Source: Aphrophora alni
Lineage: Eukaryota; Arthropoda; Insecta; Hemiptera; Aphrophoridae
DNA: 64,000 nt
Direction: 5' to 3'
Assembly: GCA_963513935.1 (NCBI GenBank)
Contig: OY740765.1
Coordinates: forward strand, 116,193,362-116,257,361
Shown: positions 10,351-21,792 of the stretch, in pieces
Position numbering within the stretch: position 1 is the first letter of the stretch
Layout of the letters: each line of letters starts with the position of its first letter
Program-made: the position numbers and the translations under genes
Notes under the pieces: generated by a model
Told to the model about the DNA's origin: nothing
Database searches by the model: none
The model's input: only the letters and a program-made list of their open reading frames with translations

Positions 10351-11234
10351 TTTTCCAGTATTGTAAACACGTCAAAAGTCATTCATTGAAATAAAATTCT
10401 TCATGTTATATCACCACTATCATATATATATATAAGGTCAAAATGTAAGGTAAAAACAATTCCCGTACAAACCTATTTTACGTGTAATTCACTTAATGAA
10501 CCTTAACCTAGAAAACCTAAAATGTAATAAAAGTGTGATAAATACGCATTTCTCTTGCATAATTTCAACTGTAAACGTGTTTTTATAACAATACAAAAAG
10601 AATCATCTAACAAAACAAAAAAATTGGTGGGCATTTTCCGAAAAAGTACCGGTAACCTGAGTCTAAAAATGTGATTTATGTCTGTCAGTCTATCTGTGGT
10701 ACGTGCGGAGCTCACAGAAGAAAAGCGTCGACCAATTTTAATCAAAAGACAAGTAAGGAATGTATCTTTAAAAACATAAATATTTTACTTGTCCTTTAAC
10801 TGTAATAGAAGTATTGATATGGTTTATCCTTTATAAGGACGAATCTACCATAGCCAATAAGCTAGGTGACAGCTCAATTGTAATTTTTTACAATTTTAAT
10901 CACAGCCGGATACGGTCGATTATGTAAAGTTATTTCCGTATAAACTAAACAAGTGTTTTTTAAAGAAATTAAAAGTGTGTAAATGTGTTAGTGTAATAAA
11001 TGTGTGTCAAAATACGTACTAATGTTTTAAATGATTTTATAACAATGTTGACGAGGTATATATATATATATATACCTCAAAAATAACGCATGTGACCATG
11101 GCTGAATAAATAGTCGAAACGGCCGTAATACATTGAAACAATTTTGGATGAGCAGACGTAAGTAGAACAAATATATTACGTATTATTTAAAAGCTCTCCA
11201 GTAAGGTGAAGAATATTAAAATAATTTGGAATCT
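10351..11234. other. Unrecognised AT-rich DNA
   Basis: No family was assigned. Small features are an (AT)n run near 10422 and the palindrome GAGGT(AT)nACCTC at 11053-11078. Confidence 0.45.
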
Positions 11235-11665
11235 TGCACCTCCCACTAAAAGGGGGGGGATTTTGGGGGCAATCAATATTATCAAATGGGAACCCGTATC
11301 TTGTGACATGTTAAATTAAATGGCATAAAAAGACAAAATTAATGGCGATCACGAAATACGTTTTGGATGACCATAAACAAAATTTCGACAAAAAAATTAT
11401 TAACATGATAGTTTTAAATTATAAATCGGTAAATATATGAAATCCGAAAGCTAAACAGTTTTTAAAATGACAGTTCTAATCAGTTCTAATCAGAGAAGCG
11501 TTTGACGTTCAACTGAATTTTACCTGTCCCCCAAAAGTTTGGTACTTTTGGGCACGTTCAAAATATAAAAAAGAACCACGTCATGTGACATATCAAATAA
11601 AAGGGCTTTTTAAGTCAAAACTAATGACATCATCAAATTTCATTTTTAACCTTAACCATAATTTT
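11235..11665 (+). repeat. Family L copies with G homopolymer
   Basis: CACCTCCCACTAAAAGGG leads into a G run, followed by ATCTTGTGACATGTTAAATT and AAAGACAAAATTAATGGC. It matches 15540-15715 closely. A second, diverged copy with TCATGTGACATATCAAAT follows at 11575. The G run and the ACATGT..AAATTAAA block define the family. Confidence 0.65.
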
Positions 11666-11667
11666 GG

Positions 11668-11790
11668 GATCTCTTCCAACCCTGACGCTGTTATAATATT
11701 CGAGGGTATTTATTATATTTTTCATCCTTCTTTTATAAGGCGATGAACACCGAGAGGTATTTTTTCTTTCGAAAATCGAACTTTTTTCAC
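11668..11790 (+). mobile_element. Family A fragment (3' half)
   Basis: CTCTTCCAACCCTGACGC, TATTCGAGGGTATTTATT and AAGGCGATGAACACCGAGAG match the second half of A. Confidence 0.6.
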
Positions 11791-12061
11791 AGCTCGACAA
11801 ACATCAAGAAACAGGTCAACACGAACGTAGAACACAGAAATTAATCTGAAAAGTAGCTTCTCTGTTCATGATGACCACAGAAAAGTTACCAACATCCAAC
11901 AACCAGGATCCAATTAATGAGGAAAGCATTGGAGAAACCGCTGAAGTCTCACGCCATAAAATATCGACAATGTACTGAAACAGGAATAGCCAGAATATAA
12001 ATAACGTGTGAAGGATGAATTGTGTTGAACATTTGTACACTCAGGGGTTTGCTATTGTACT

Positions 12062-12290
12062 GGCATGGAAATCCCAAGTGATCCTGGCTGTAACTACACC
12101 TTTTTTATTGTCGTCCTGTGTTAGATCCTTCTCTTTTATCTTTCCTATCCGGTCTCTTCTGATCAACTCTTGTTCTCTTCCGACCCTGAAGCTATTAGAG
12201 TATAACAGGGCTAGGGGGTCTTTATTTTATGTCCTTTCTTCCTTTTTATTTAAAACGATGATGACCGAAAGGTTTTCGGTTTTAAACTAA
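12062..12290 (+). mobile_element. Family A, good reference copy
   Basis: Full set of A landmarks: GCATGGAAATCCCAAGTGAT, GTTAGATCCTTCTCTTTTAT, CCTATCCGGTCTCTTCTGAT, CAACTCTTGTTCTCTTCCGA, CCCTGAAGCTATTAGAGTAT, GGGCTAGGGGGTCTTTATTT and ACGATGATGACCGAAAGG. The element ends in a small GGCGAT..TTCGCC hairpin in better copies. No tRNA-type A and B boxes are recognisable, so I do not call it a SINE. Open frames across A are fortuitous, arising in several copies because the consensus happens to be open. Confidence 0.75.
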
Positions 12291-12512
12291 ACAAAAAAAA
12301 AATTAGAGTCTGTTAATTGTAATTATCTGTTTCCTCATAACGAGTGTGTGTATAAAAGAGATGATTATCTCATTCTGTGACTGTAACAAATAAACATGTA
12401 TAGCACTTCAACAAAGTAATTTCCCATTCCCTTTTGAGGTTAATTTGTTTTGGTATTTACTTCAAATATTTAGTTGTGTTCTCAGAAAAATATGTTATTG
12501 AACGTTTTCAGT

Positions 12513-12818
12513 ATGGTTTAATCAGACATTTGCCATCATTTGTCTATATATAAACTAATACACGACGTTTCGAGGGTATAAATCAACTCCCGTTATCAAG
12601 TGTATAACTAAATCTATAAATGAAATTAAGTCTAAATTAGGCCAGAGCAATCAAAGCTAAGATTAAATATAAACCTGATCAGACAAAACCACCACATACA
12701 AGCATACATTACACAAAGGACGGCAAGCAACAGAAACGTCGTGTATTATTTTTTTATATAGCCTACACAAATGATAGCAAACGTTCGATTAAGCAGTGTT
12801 AATAATATGAACACTCCA
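12513..12818. mobile_element. Foldback Z1, compact copy
   Basis: The left arm (GGTTTAATCAGACATTTGCC, then ACACGACGTTTCGAGGG) and the right arm (GAAACGTCGTGTATTATTT, then ATGATAGCAAACGTTCGATT) are inverted repeats of about 65 bp around a loop of about 180 bp. Next to the left arm lies the motif CGAAACGTCG in reverse, ending an AACTCCCGTTATCAAG hairpin. Confidence 0.7.
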
Positions 12819-12849
12819 TCATTATCAAATAACTTTAAAACCAGACTTA

Positions 12850-13736
12850 AACCTAACTTGGGAGTGTCAAATAAAACTATCTATTCCTCTGTACTTTCTG
12901 ATATACGCAGTAAATAGATTGTTATGTGATGAGTCAAAAAATTGATGTTAAGTTTTTCCGGATATATCAGTTTTGAGGTCCTTTGAGTCCAAATAAGTGT
13001 TTGGGGAATTGTCTGTCTGTGTATAGTTTGATTTAGTTTGGTATTAGCGTAGAATGTTCAGTTCTTGTATTCTCAGATAAACATTGAAATTGAAAATTAA
13101 TTTATTTTGTAGTATATTTACAATTTTTTTCAATCCACGCAAACAAAAATATCCTCCTTAACTAAGAACAAAACGAAAATTGTATACAAAAATAATTCAT
13201 ATAATAATAATATAGAAACTTTAACTTAGAAGCTTTATACACATTGTAAGAAGTCTTGCAACCCCTAGGTAATTTCTGAATGAGTAGAAAAGAAAACTTT
13301 TAACTTTCGCCAAACATCATAGGGTAAGTCATTTCACTTTTTATGGAGTAAAAACATTTTTGCCCCATAATAAAGTTTTTAAGAGGGATCATAATTTTTT
13401 TCAAATAGATTTTTTTTGCAAACTCAACAGGTGACATCATTTTGAAGATCATAAAAAAAGACAGATTTTAGTATCTTGAAAAGTCCCTACGATACTTCTA
13501 ACTGGAATTATGGGGGTTAGAAGTTAAATTTTGAGAATTTTCTATTTGTCATGAATATTAATGAAAACAAATTACTGAGTTAATTTTTTAACAGTGGACT
13601 TATTTTATTAAATGAACACACTTTCATGTATTTTTTCTTATTTTGACATACCAAACCAAAATTCGAAAGTGGGAGCCAATTGGGCATCCCCCCCATCATA
13701 TGACATCATTTTAAAGGGATTTGCCCGAGAAATCCG
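12850..13736. repeat. Diverged L/K-type repeat fragments
   Basis: GGGAGTGTCAAATAAAACTA..CTGTACTTTCTGATATA (12862) recurs at 14253 and weakly at 36462. TGAGGTCCTTTGAGTCC (12974) is a K start. 13430-13720 carries GGTGACATCATTTTGAAG and a C run typical of L. Nothing coding. Confidence 0.45.
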
Positions 13737-14245
13737 ATGACATATAACTGAACATTGACATATAAGTTTGAACTGAACATTGACATATAAGTTTGATCTA
13801 AATATTGAGGTATAACATTGAACTGAAAATTGACTTATAAGATTGAACTGACTATTGACGTATAACATTGAACTGTACATTGACATATAAGTTTGAACTG
13901 AACATTTACATATAAGTTTGAACTGAAAATTGACATATGCGATTGAACTGACTATTGACGTATAATATTGAACTGGTCATTGACATATAAGTTTGAACTG
14001 AACATTGACATATAAGTTTGAACTGAAAATTGACATATGCGATTGAACTGACTATTGACGTATAATATTGAACTGGTCATTGACATATAAGTTTGAACTG
14101 AACATTTACATATAAGTTTGAACTGAAAATTGACATATGCGATTGAACTGACTATTGACGTATAATATTGAACTGGTCATTGACATATAAGTTTGAACTG
14201 AACATTGACATATAAGTTTGAACTGAACATTGAAATATGATATTG
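13737..14245 (+). repeat. 25-bp minisatellite with 100-bp higher-order unit
   Basis: About 20 monomers of the type GAACTGAACATTGACATATA plus AGTTT. Variants alternate in a fixed order, so every fourth monomer is most alike: the marker ATATGCGATTG recurs at 13936, 14036 and 14136, exactly 100 bp apart. Edge monomers are more diverged. Confidence 0.9.
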
Positions 14246-14249
14246 GTAA

Positions 14250-14600
14250 AGGAGAATGTCAAATAAAACGAGCAGTTCATCTGTACTTTCTGAAATATGC
14301 ATAGTATGTATTAGGGGCAGGCATTATGTTTATAGTAGACTACGTATAATTTATAATTATTTAGCTTTTTTCTATGACCAAAAATTAATGAAATTATGTT
14401 TACGAATTTCTGAATAAAGCTAAAAAATATGTAATATGTCGAAAAATCGACTTTGAGGTTTCTGGAGCCCAAAAAAGAATTTTTGGAATGGTATTTGGCA
14501 GCCCTAACATGTGGAACGATTTAAATTTGATACGTGGTTATATTCTGACTATATGCCGCCACTTTTTTAATTTTTTATAACTATTTATTTATTTACTACA
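14250..14600 (+). repeat. L/K-type fragments
   Basis: GTCAAATAAAACGAGCAGTT, then TTTGAGGTTTCTGGAGCCC and a degenerate K left half ending TTCTGACTATATGCCGCC. Confidence 0.45.
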
Positions 14601-14878
14601 TACACAGGTATACTTCCTAGTGTACTTATTGACATATATACAGTGTACAATATACGTTTAAAAAAAGTGAAATACACTACAAGAAAAAACTTCCAGAAAG
14701 TATTAATAAAAAAGAACTATAGGCCTAATTATCATAGTTAAATGTTTGTTAAATATATAAATAATAATAATAATAATAAAGTAATAATCACGCTTTGTAA
14801 CATCTCAATAATGATTTCTGCCACCTCAAGTGATTCGTGTTATTAGGTCTAGTTTTATAAATTTTGTTCTTTAAGTAG

Positions 14879-15091
14879 ACCCAAACAAGTAATCAAAAAG
14901 AAACAGATCAGGTGACCTTGCTCTGTGACCCATACACCGTTTTGGAGAATATTACGTTCATTTATGGCGTAATTAAGGAGGCGCTACATCTTGTTGACAG
15001 GGCAGAAATCCCTCCTGAGACGGTACAGAATGTGATAAATGGGTTCTACAATCGCCTACACTTTAAAACTGTAGAAGGGAAACAGTTCTAG
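14879..15091 (+). pseudogene. Tc1/mariner-like transposase C-terminus
   Basis: A 70-codon open frame from after the stop at 14876 ends at TAG 15089. It reads ...ENITFIYGVIKEALHLVDRA, then EIPPETVQNVINGFYNRLHF and ends KTVEGKQF. The pattern (ITF/YGxxK, a helix, then AEIPPETVxxVxxxFxxRLxxCxxxxGxxFEHL) is the end of insect mariner-superfamily (DDE_3) transposases. The usual cysteine and final EHL are lost. The catalytic D/D/D(E) part is upstream and not preserved. It pairs with the terminal repeat at 15295-15322. Confidence 0.7.
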
Positions 15092-15294
15092 CTTTTATTT
15101 TAAATAGAACATGATAGTCTACCATAAAGTGTATAATTTTAACAGCGATAAATTTGGGAGGAAAGGGATTATTTAAAAAAATGTAAACCATATTGTATAT
15201 ATTCCTCTACTTTAGTAAGACAAATATATTTACGTTGTTCAATAATACAAAACCGAAAAAATCGCAATTTATACATATTTGTGACATCCTCTTT

Positions 15295-15322
15295 TGGTAC
15301 CTAATTTTTGGCCACCCTATAG
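15295..15322 (+). mobile_element. Right terminal inverted repeat of the mariner-like relic
   Basis: GGTACCTAATTTTTGGCCAC followed by CCTATAG reads inward as CTATAGGGTGGCCAAAAATT, a typical start of an insect mariner-type element. It lies about 230 bp past the transposase stop, the expected side and distance. No left end was found. Confidence 0.55.
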
Positions 15323-15494
15323 ATAGCTTGATTTCTACAACATACTGTTTGTTTCATTACAGTAAACTTATAATCAGAGATATTGAGCCGTTCGTGATAT
15401 TTGTTGAACACACTGTACATACAGTTTGTTAGTAAAATCCCCCCTCCCCACCTTAACTTCGAATGAACTGAAATAGAGCCAAACCTTTTTGGGA
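15323..15494. other. Flank of the transposon relic, nothing recognised
   Basis: Unassigned DNA with a C-rich stretch near 15440. Confidence 0.35.
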
Positions 15495-15715
15495 CTGTTA
15501 ACTAAGTCACCTGAAGTTTCATTTACGATAGTTTTGAAATTTTTCACCTCCCCTTATAGGGGGGGGGGGGATTTTGGGAGGGGTTCAAAATGTTCAAATG
15601 GGAACCCGCATCTTGTGACATGTCAAATTAAAGGAAATAAAAAGACAAAATTAATGGCACTCCTGAAATATTTTTTTTTGGATGACAATAACTAAAATGT
15701 CGGCACCAACCGACA
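15495..15715 (+). repeat. Family L copy with long G run
   Basis: TCACCTCCCCTTATA precedes a run of about 12 G, then ATCTTGTGACATGTCAAATT and AAAGACAAAATTAATGGC. It is the best L copy; the homopolymer length may be unreliable. Confidence 0.65.
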
Positions 15716-16132
15716 AGAAAAAACAAGTACTTTAAAGCAATAAAGTTATTATTTCATTGAATACTTTGTTGGTTTTCGAGGAGAACATCTGCCTCTTATC
15801 TTTACGCTTACAATAAAACTGCATATGAAGAACTAATTATTAAGTATGAAGGAGAATTTGTGCAATGTTTTTGCGCCATTAATTATTTTTGACTATGAAA
15901 CAAGCCGCAATTAAAGAAATGAAATAGAACCAGATATAGCCATTAGGAATATGAAGCCTAACACAGCTGTAGCATTCTAGTACGGTCGAGTCACACAAAA
16001 ACAAGACCTGGAAACAGTTATTAGTTGTGGCTACTATGTAAATCTGTAATCACAATTAAATTCGGAAAACAATACTTGTTGTATGGTTGTTTGTTCGGTG
16101 TTTATATCTCAAGCTTCTACTTTCTTGTTTAA

Positions 16133-16322
16133 AGTTGAAAAACCTCTCTGTCATCATCGCCTTATATAAAAGGGAAACAAAACATAAAATAAAGACCCCT
16201 AACCCTCGAATACGCTAATATCGACAGAGTAGGAAGAGAACATAAAGAATGACCTGAGGGATCAACATAAGACTGCCTCAGGATTGCAAAGCCCGTACTT
16301 ACTACAGTGAGCTCCTGTGGGT
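16133..16322 (-). mobile_element. Family A copy
   Basis: Reverse-strand A from CCTCTCTGTCATCATCGCCT to GATTGCAAAGCCCGTAC, with about 40 bp missing around the GGTCTCTCTTGACC region. It ends with GTGAGCTCCTGTGGG, the outer flank seen in other complete copies. Confidence 0.65.
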
Positions 16323-16499
16323 CGCTCAATCTTTTGGAGCATATTAAGGCTGTTTTCATTAATCTCCGAGGTCTAGTTGATTGATAAAAATCAAAAAATT
16401 TTGAATTTTTAAAATACGAAAACAAATTCTCAAAATGTTGACAAAAGAGAAATTTTTTTTCACGTGTTTTTTTGCCCATAAGAAAAACATGTGGAATTT

Positions 16500-17000
16500 A
16501 AAATGGAAAAAATATGTAAGAAATTAAAATATAAACACGATTTTGATCAATTTTTAACTAATTTGTGCCGAAAAAACCGAAACAAAACGTATTGTTAGCC
16601 ATTTTTCCAAAAATACCGGTTTTTTGATTTATTAGTAAACTAAAAAAATAAACAATCGGCTATGAAGCTAGTTGTGATTTGTAACAAGATTTCATTTTAG
16701 GATTTCATAGCATTAAATTAGAAATTATTAGAATTGACTTCCAAATTCTTTCATATAATTTGACAAAAGAAAAGGCATATAAAAATAGAATAAAATATAA
16801 AGTTTTTTTAAGGGCAATCTCAAAATCCCCGGACAATTCCCGCTTTACTAGGAATTCCCAGGCGCTGGACACATAAATATATAATTTCTCAAACTACACC
16901 GATTTCCTTCAAATGTTAGTGAAATATGAAGATTAATAAACTAAACAAGTTTGTAAAATCACAAGTAAAACCATATTACGGTTCAGGAATAATTTTTTTC
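16500..17000 (+). mobile_element. Family K, right half
   Basis: AAACAAAACGTATTGTTAGC, CCAAAAATACCGGTTTTTTG, ACACCGATTTCCTTCAAATG, AGTGAAATATGAAGATTAAT and TTACGGTTCAGGAATAA occur in K order. A B end fragment (GGGCCCAAGGAACCAACTTT) follows at 17002-17095. Confidence 0.6.
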
Positions 17001-17214
17001 AGGGCCCAAGGAACCAACTTTCGGGTATTACATTTAAAGAATCTGCTTGTATTACATTGTATGATGTGGCTGTGTAAGTACAATGACGTACCAACCTATT
17101 TGTAATTTATTTTTCTTGAAAATTCGATTTATCGAAAATTTATTCTCTGATATTTTTAAAAGCTATTATTGTGAAAACAGGAAATTGAATATTGATGCAG
17201 TTTTAATATATAAC

Positions 17215-17460
17215 ACAGGGGCTCACTTTATTAAGTACAGGCTTGGCAGTCCCGAGATAACTTACCGGGATCTACACCCTTTCCTCGTAGTTTTGGGTTA
17301 GATCATTTTTTCATATTTTCTATCAGGTCTCTCTTGACCAACTCTTGTTCTTTTCCGAACCCGACCTTATTAGAGTATTCGAGGGTTTAGAAGTCTTTAT
17401 TTTAAACTCTTTTCTTCTTTTGTTTTATAACCGACAGGGTTTTCGCTCTGGAAGTAAGCT
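17215..17460 (+). mobile_element. Family A copy
   Basis: GGCTTGGCAGTCCCGAGA through TATCAGGTCTCTCTTGACCA to GACAGGGTTTTCGCTCTGG. It is close to full length, with the flank GGGGCTCACTTTATTAAG at its 5' side. Confidence 0.7.
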
Positions 17461-17589
17461 CTGTTCAAATAAAAGATGAAACCGTATAAGACTGTAAGAT
17501 AGTAAAATGAAAAAAGGTAACTTATATAATGCTTTCAAAGTAGACTTTTAGAGGAAATAACTGTTTTAGCTGCCCTGAGTACAAAAATA

Positions 17590-18010
17590 TCGTTTTTATA
17601 ATGATGTGTCTGTCGTCTGCAGTTGTGTACAAATCAATTTTATATGTGGTCACATTTTGGAAATATCTCGGGACATTTTTATTTATTTTTCGATAACGCA
17701 AAATTTGGGTTTAACTGCCAGAAAACCCCAAAATTACGATTTTTTTTCAAAATTGGTTAACGATTTATATCAAATTTTGGTAAAGCTTTTAAGAATTCAA
17801 ACAAAATGTATTACTCGCCATCCCACCAGAAATATCAGTTCGTGATTTATCGGTAAAAAAACAAAAAATCGGGTTTGGAGCTGTTATAAAAGACATAATT
17901 TTTCAAAAACGACAGTACCTATTTCCTTAAAATTTTACCGAATTATAAAGATTAACCCATAGACGTTTGCAAAATAGCAAGTAAAAAATATTATAGGTTA
18001 TTAAGCTTGA
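17590..18010 (+). mobile_element. Family K, near full length
   Basis: TGTCTGTCGTCTGCAG, ATGTGGTCACATTTTGG, TAACGCAAAATTTGGG, CGATTTATATCAAATTTTGG, ACTCGCCATCCCACCAG and AAAATAGCAAGTAAAAAATA follow in K order. No conserved ORF. Confidence 0.65.
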
Positions 18011-18258
18011 TTTTAATGACATACGATTACTCCGAGGACAAATTTATAGCACAATCAATGCAAGTTTAGAACCTTTTTAAATATATAGAATTTTTTCAAA
18101 GTAATTTTATTCACATGTTTAAATTATTTTTCGTTTATACCTTATCACTCTCCCCCCCCCCCAGGTATATTTATCTTTACCTCTTTCCAACTAATTTGTA
18201 TTTTCAATTTTTAATGCAGTTTTGATCTGACGCCTATACTGGATTGTCCGTCACCTTA

Positions 18259-19215
18259 TACAGAGTGATTCAAAAATACACGGCAATATTTCGGGAACTG
18301 ATTTTAGAGTTAAAAATAAAGATAAAAAATATATAAACATAGGTCCGGGAACGCTTCGTTTTCTGTTTGTCGGCCATTTTGTGTTCTTACAAAATATAAT
18401 TGTATCTTTGGAAGTAGATAAGATATTGAGTGAGGATTTGGTAACGCATTATTTATGTAACCTTTTACCAGTATACCAGTAAACCAAGAGTTTATTTTTT
18501 TACATTTTAAAAATGGAGGGCGATTAATGTCGAATATCTCAAAAACCATTGACATTACAAAATATTTTTGTTTTTTAATGAAAAGCAAAATCCCTCTTTT
18601 ATCTTTTCTGTGGGGCAAAGAATAACCGAGTTTTCGAAAAAACACTAAAACTTGGTAATTGGTTACAACACCCTAACCGAACCTAACCTAACCTAACCTA
18701 AACCAAAATATTATGGAATTATGATCTTTGTTAACAATCTATTTACCCAGAAATGTATCAAAAACGTAAATATTTACCATCAGTTTCAAAATGGCGGTTG
18801 GTTTATAAATATTTTATAATATTTCGTCGATAATTCGGTTATCCTTTAACCTATAGATTTTTTTGATTTTTTATTATTATTTTCGCTAAAAGAGGAAAAT
18901 CTTTTGCATCTTGTAAATATTTTGTAATGGTTTTCAACATATTCAACATTAAACACTTAGAGTCATTTTATAAATATACTAAGTAGTCTTGGTTTTCTGG
19001 TATACTGGATAAAGTTTAAATGAATAATGCGTATATCAAATCTTCACTTAATATCTTATCTCACCTTAAATACGTGTTAAAAAAGAAACACAAAATGGCT
19101 GACAGACAGAAAACGAAGCGTTTCCAAACCTATGTTTATATAAACTTTTTATTTTATTTTTAGCTCTAGAATTAGCTCTCGAAATATTAAAATGCATTTT
19201 TTGAATCATCCTGTA
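18259..19215. mobile_element. Foldback C (TA-flanked, ~385-bp arms)
   Basis: The element starts TACAGAGTGATTCAAAAA at 18259 and ends TTTTTGAATCATCCTGTA at 19215, with TA on both sides (18257-18258 and 19216-19217), as expected for a Tc1/mariner-type target duplication. The arms pair over about 385 bp (18259-18640 with 18830-19215); examples are ACGCTTCGTTTTCTGT against ACAGAAAACGAAGCGT. The loop of about 190 bp holds a CCTAA array at 18672-18704. There is no transposase, so it must be mobilised in trans. Confidence 0.85.
18672..18704 (-). repeat. CCTAA telomere-type repeat in the loop of foldback C
   Basis: Roughly six CCTAA units with one CCGAA variant sit between the two arms of the inverted repeat. 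Confidence 0.8.
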
Positions 19216-19662
19216 TATGAGGAATACTATGGTTTAAAGTGACTGTACAATACAGCTAACGCCCGCGCAATAAAATCAACATCAATTAGCTTAGCATGGT
19301 ATTCTTAGTCACACAGCCACTTGACGCTCTATTCCACTAGAGTACAGTGTCCCTCATGTCATGTAATGTATTCCTTACCGAGTAAACTTAAAAACATATC
19401 ATTGCTCATTTCATGGTTTTCATTATTATTAATCGTTCACTCATGAATTTATCTTTTTCAAACATTTTAGTTTATTGCGCATAATTCTTGAGCCCCAATT
19501 TCCTATTATTTGTTATTCAATATGAATGGGACATTAATTTCATATTTTATAAAATTTTTAACAAAATCGGTAGAAGAGATTTTAATAAAATAGGTCTTTT
19601 GTAATGTGCGTGGAGAATTTTTGGGGTTTTTGTTTCCGCCGATAATATTACGTATTATTTTC

Positions 19663-19702
<40 letters not shown>

Positions 19703-20020
19703 TATATGAACAAATTTCAGTCTTTTTTCGTTTAGAAATAAAGTCATTTTGGTTTCCGTTAATAAACGCTGAAATAAAAATTTTAAATTACATCAAATCT
19801 ACTTGAAATAATACTGAAATTGTTTCCTTTAAATCTCCAATAGAAGTTATGACTATATCACGGACTAAGAGAGGAAACAAAAAATTGTCCACTTCGATAA
19901 ACCACACTGTTAGGACGCAACCCCTATTAACTAACCAGTTGTTTATTGTTTCTTATGAAATGTAGTTCTTTAACTGGTGGTTTTTTTATCACGTTTTGTA
20001 TTTAGTCTTTGTTATTTTAA
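19216..20020. other. Unrecognised DNA with a 30-bp A run
   Basis: No family or exon was recognised. A homopolymer of 30 A occupies 19669-19698; its length is probably imprecise. No retroposed body was found upstream of it. Confidence 0.5.
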
Positions 20021-20024
20021 CTAC

Positions 20025-20240
20025 TCACACTCATGACAGTACGAGTGTGGCAAACCCGAGTAAACCTAGCTGGATCTACACCATTCTATTGTAGTTTTGC
20101 CTTAGATCCCTCTGGACAAACTATTGTTCTCTTCCGACGTTAATATTCAAAGGCTAGGTGTCTTTATTTTATACTCTTTTGGTCTCCTTTTTTTATAAAG
20201 CGATGATGACCTAGAGATTTTTCGTCTTTCGATTGCTTAG
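20025..20240 (+). mobile_element. Family A, left flank of an A-B-A arrangement
   Basis: GAGTGTGGCAAACCCGAG to AAAGCGATGATGACCTAGAG, with about 25 bp deleted after TTAGATCCCTCT. Together with B (20565-21350) and the inverted A (21793-22025) it makes a 2-kb foldback-like unit. Confidence 0.65.
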
Positions 20241-20279
20241 ATCTAATTTAGATCTACGTTTCTTTCTAAGATTGCTAGC

Positions 20280-20440
20280 TTTAGTTTTAGTTCCCAACAT
20301 GGCTACTAGGCTACTTTCACTTTTTTCATATTTTAGGTTCCTCATTTGATAATGACAGTTGAATTATACACTCGAAACGTCGTGTATTAATAAAATTGTA
20401 TGATGACTAACGTTAGAATAAACCTAAATAATAGACTACT
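20280..20440 (+). mobile_element. Family Z3, right arm only
   Basis: TTTGATAATGACAGTTGAAT, then CACTCGAAACGTCGTGTATT and TTAATAAAATTGTATGATG match the right end of Z2. The left arm is missing. Confidence 0.65.
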
Positions 20441-20564
20441 TTTAACCTTATCATCTAATTTCACCTACCATTTAAAATAATCGAGTTGATACTCTCACCA
20501 TCAGCAAACTAAGAAAATACATAAAGTAGAGTCCACACCGAAACGATATTCCTTAAGATTTGAA

Positions 20565-21350
20565 TTTTTTTAATTCAATTATTAATAAAAACAGGTTAAC
20601 GGGCGCCATCATGGTACTTACCCAACGACATCAATGTAATACAATAAAAATGTACTAAATTTAAAGTTCAAAAGTTGGTTTCTTGAGCTATGTAAAAAAT
20701 TGTATTAGTAGATCAAGAGATCTTATCCAAAAGGGCGAATTTGTTTGAATGTTGTTATACAGGTTTTATGAACACCGTGACTGTATATATTATTACTTAC
20801 AGACCTCGTAGTTGTCTATGTTTAGAAGAAACTCTACTCGCTTTGCTCGTCTCAATGTCTCAGACCTAGTGAGACTGTGAAGGATAATCCCGCCCGCTAC
20901 GATCATGTCAGAGACTTGAGATCCTGGATCTCGTAACTATACAAATATCACTTTTTTTTTTAGAACTGAGATCGAAATAACATTTGAAACATTAAATCCG
21001 CTACTTGTCATCTTAAAAATGGTACAATTACATCCAGAATTATAATCTGCAAATTTTTATAATATAAAGTGTGTTATAAGTTGAACTCACACGAGATATT
21101 AAGAAAATACTGTTTTAAAATCGCCATCATTTTGACATTTTTAATTCGTTTTTTATAAATTTCAATAGGGTTCAATAAGCAAACTGTAAGATGCTACACT
21201 AAAGTTCATGTTCCTATCTTAATTTTTGTGACCGCTATCGTGCTTAAGTACAAACGACAACGACGACGGACGGACGGAATGTCGTAAATAACTTTAAACG
21301 ACATGTTCGACATATTTTGCTATTACTAACTTTACCTTATACTGAGTAAG
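20565..21350 (+). mobile_element. Family B, near full length
   Basis: GGGCGCCATCATGGTACTTA, GTAGATCAAGAGATCTTATC, CTACTCGCTTTGCTCGTCTC, GACAACGACGACGGACGGAC and TTACCTTATACTGAGTAAGT are in B order, in the same orientation as 3600-4415. Confidence 0.7.
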
Positions 21351-21792
21351 TAATAGAAAGAAAGTGACTATAGGTTCATGACCACAATAAATATATTTGA
21401 TTTGAACAGTCAATATTAGGATGTTGGATATACATAAATGTATTTAATGATATTTTAAGTCATCTATTTCTACCCCTGGTTTCGTCCACAAAAATACAAT
21501 CAACTTATAAACGAATTCTGTATTTATTGATTTGTTTTTGTTGATAAAGGAGAAGGTTGGAATATACGTCATTTAAATTTATCAACTCTCCGCTTATTTA
21601 TTTTAATCATCTCTTGATTAAGAATTGAAGTTGTTTGGGAAAATAAAATATCAATAGTATAATATACAACGTGTTCCAAAGTCCCGGCCCGTATACATTT
21701 TGAATAGGCCTACACAAAAACACTCTTTTATAAAAATTTAAAGGTATAAGAAAGACTATTTTTGGCATATATATTTTATTATTTAAAACATA

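Noticed and set aside
12062..12290. Family A as a tRNA-derived SINE
   Set aside because: No recognisable A/B promoter boxes and no poly(A) or simple-repeat tail common to the copies; use as inverted flank of B suggests a DNA-type element.
13638..13886. 82-codon minus-strand frame with repeats
   Set aside because: Repetition comes from the 25-bp minisatellite, whose period is not a multiple of three.
16162..16479. 105-codon open frame on the minus strand
   Set aside because: It is an A copy read in its habitually open frame plus K-type flank.
18310..18645. 111-codon open frame on the minus strand
   Set aside because: It lies wholly within the left arm of foldback C and is not preserved in the other arm.
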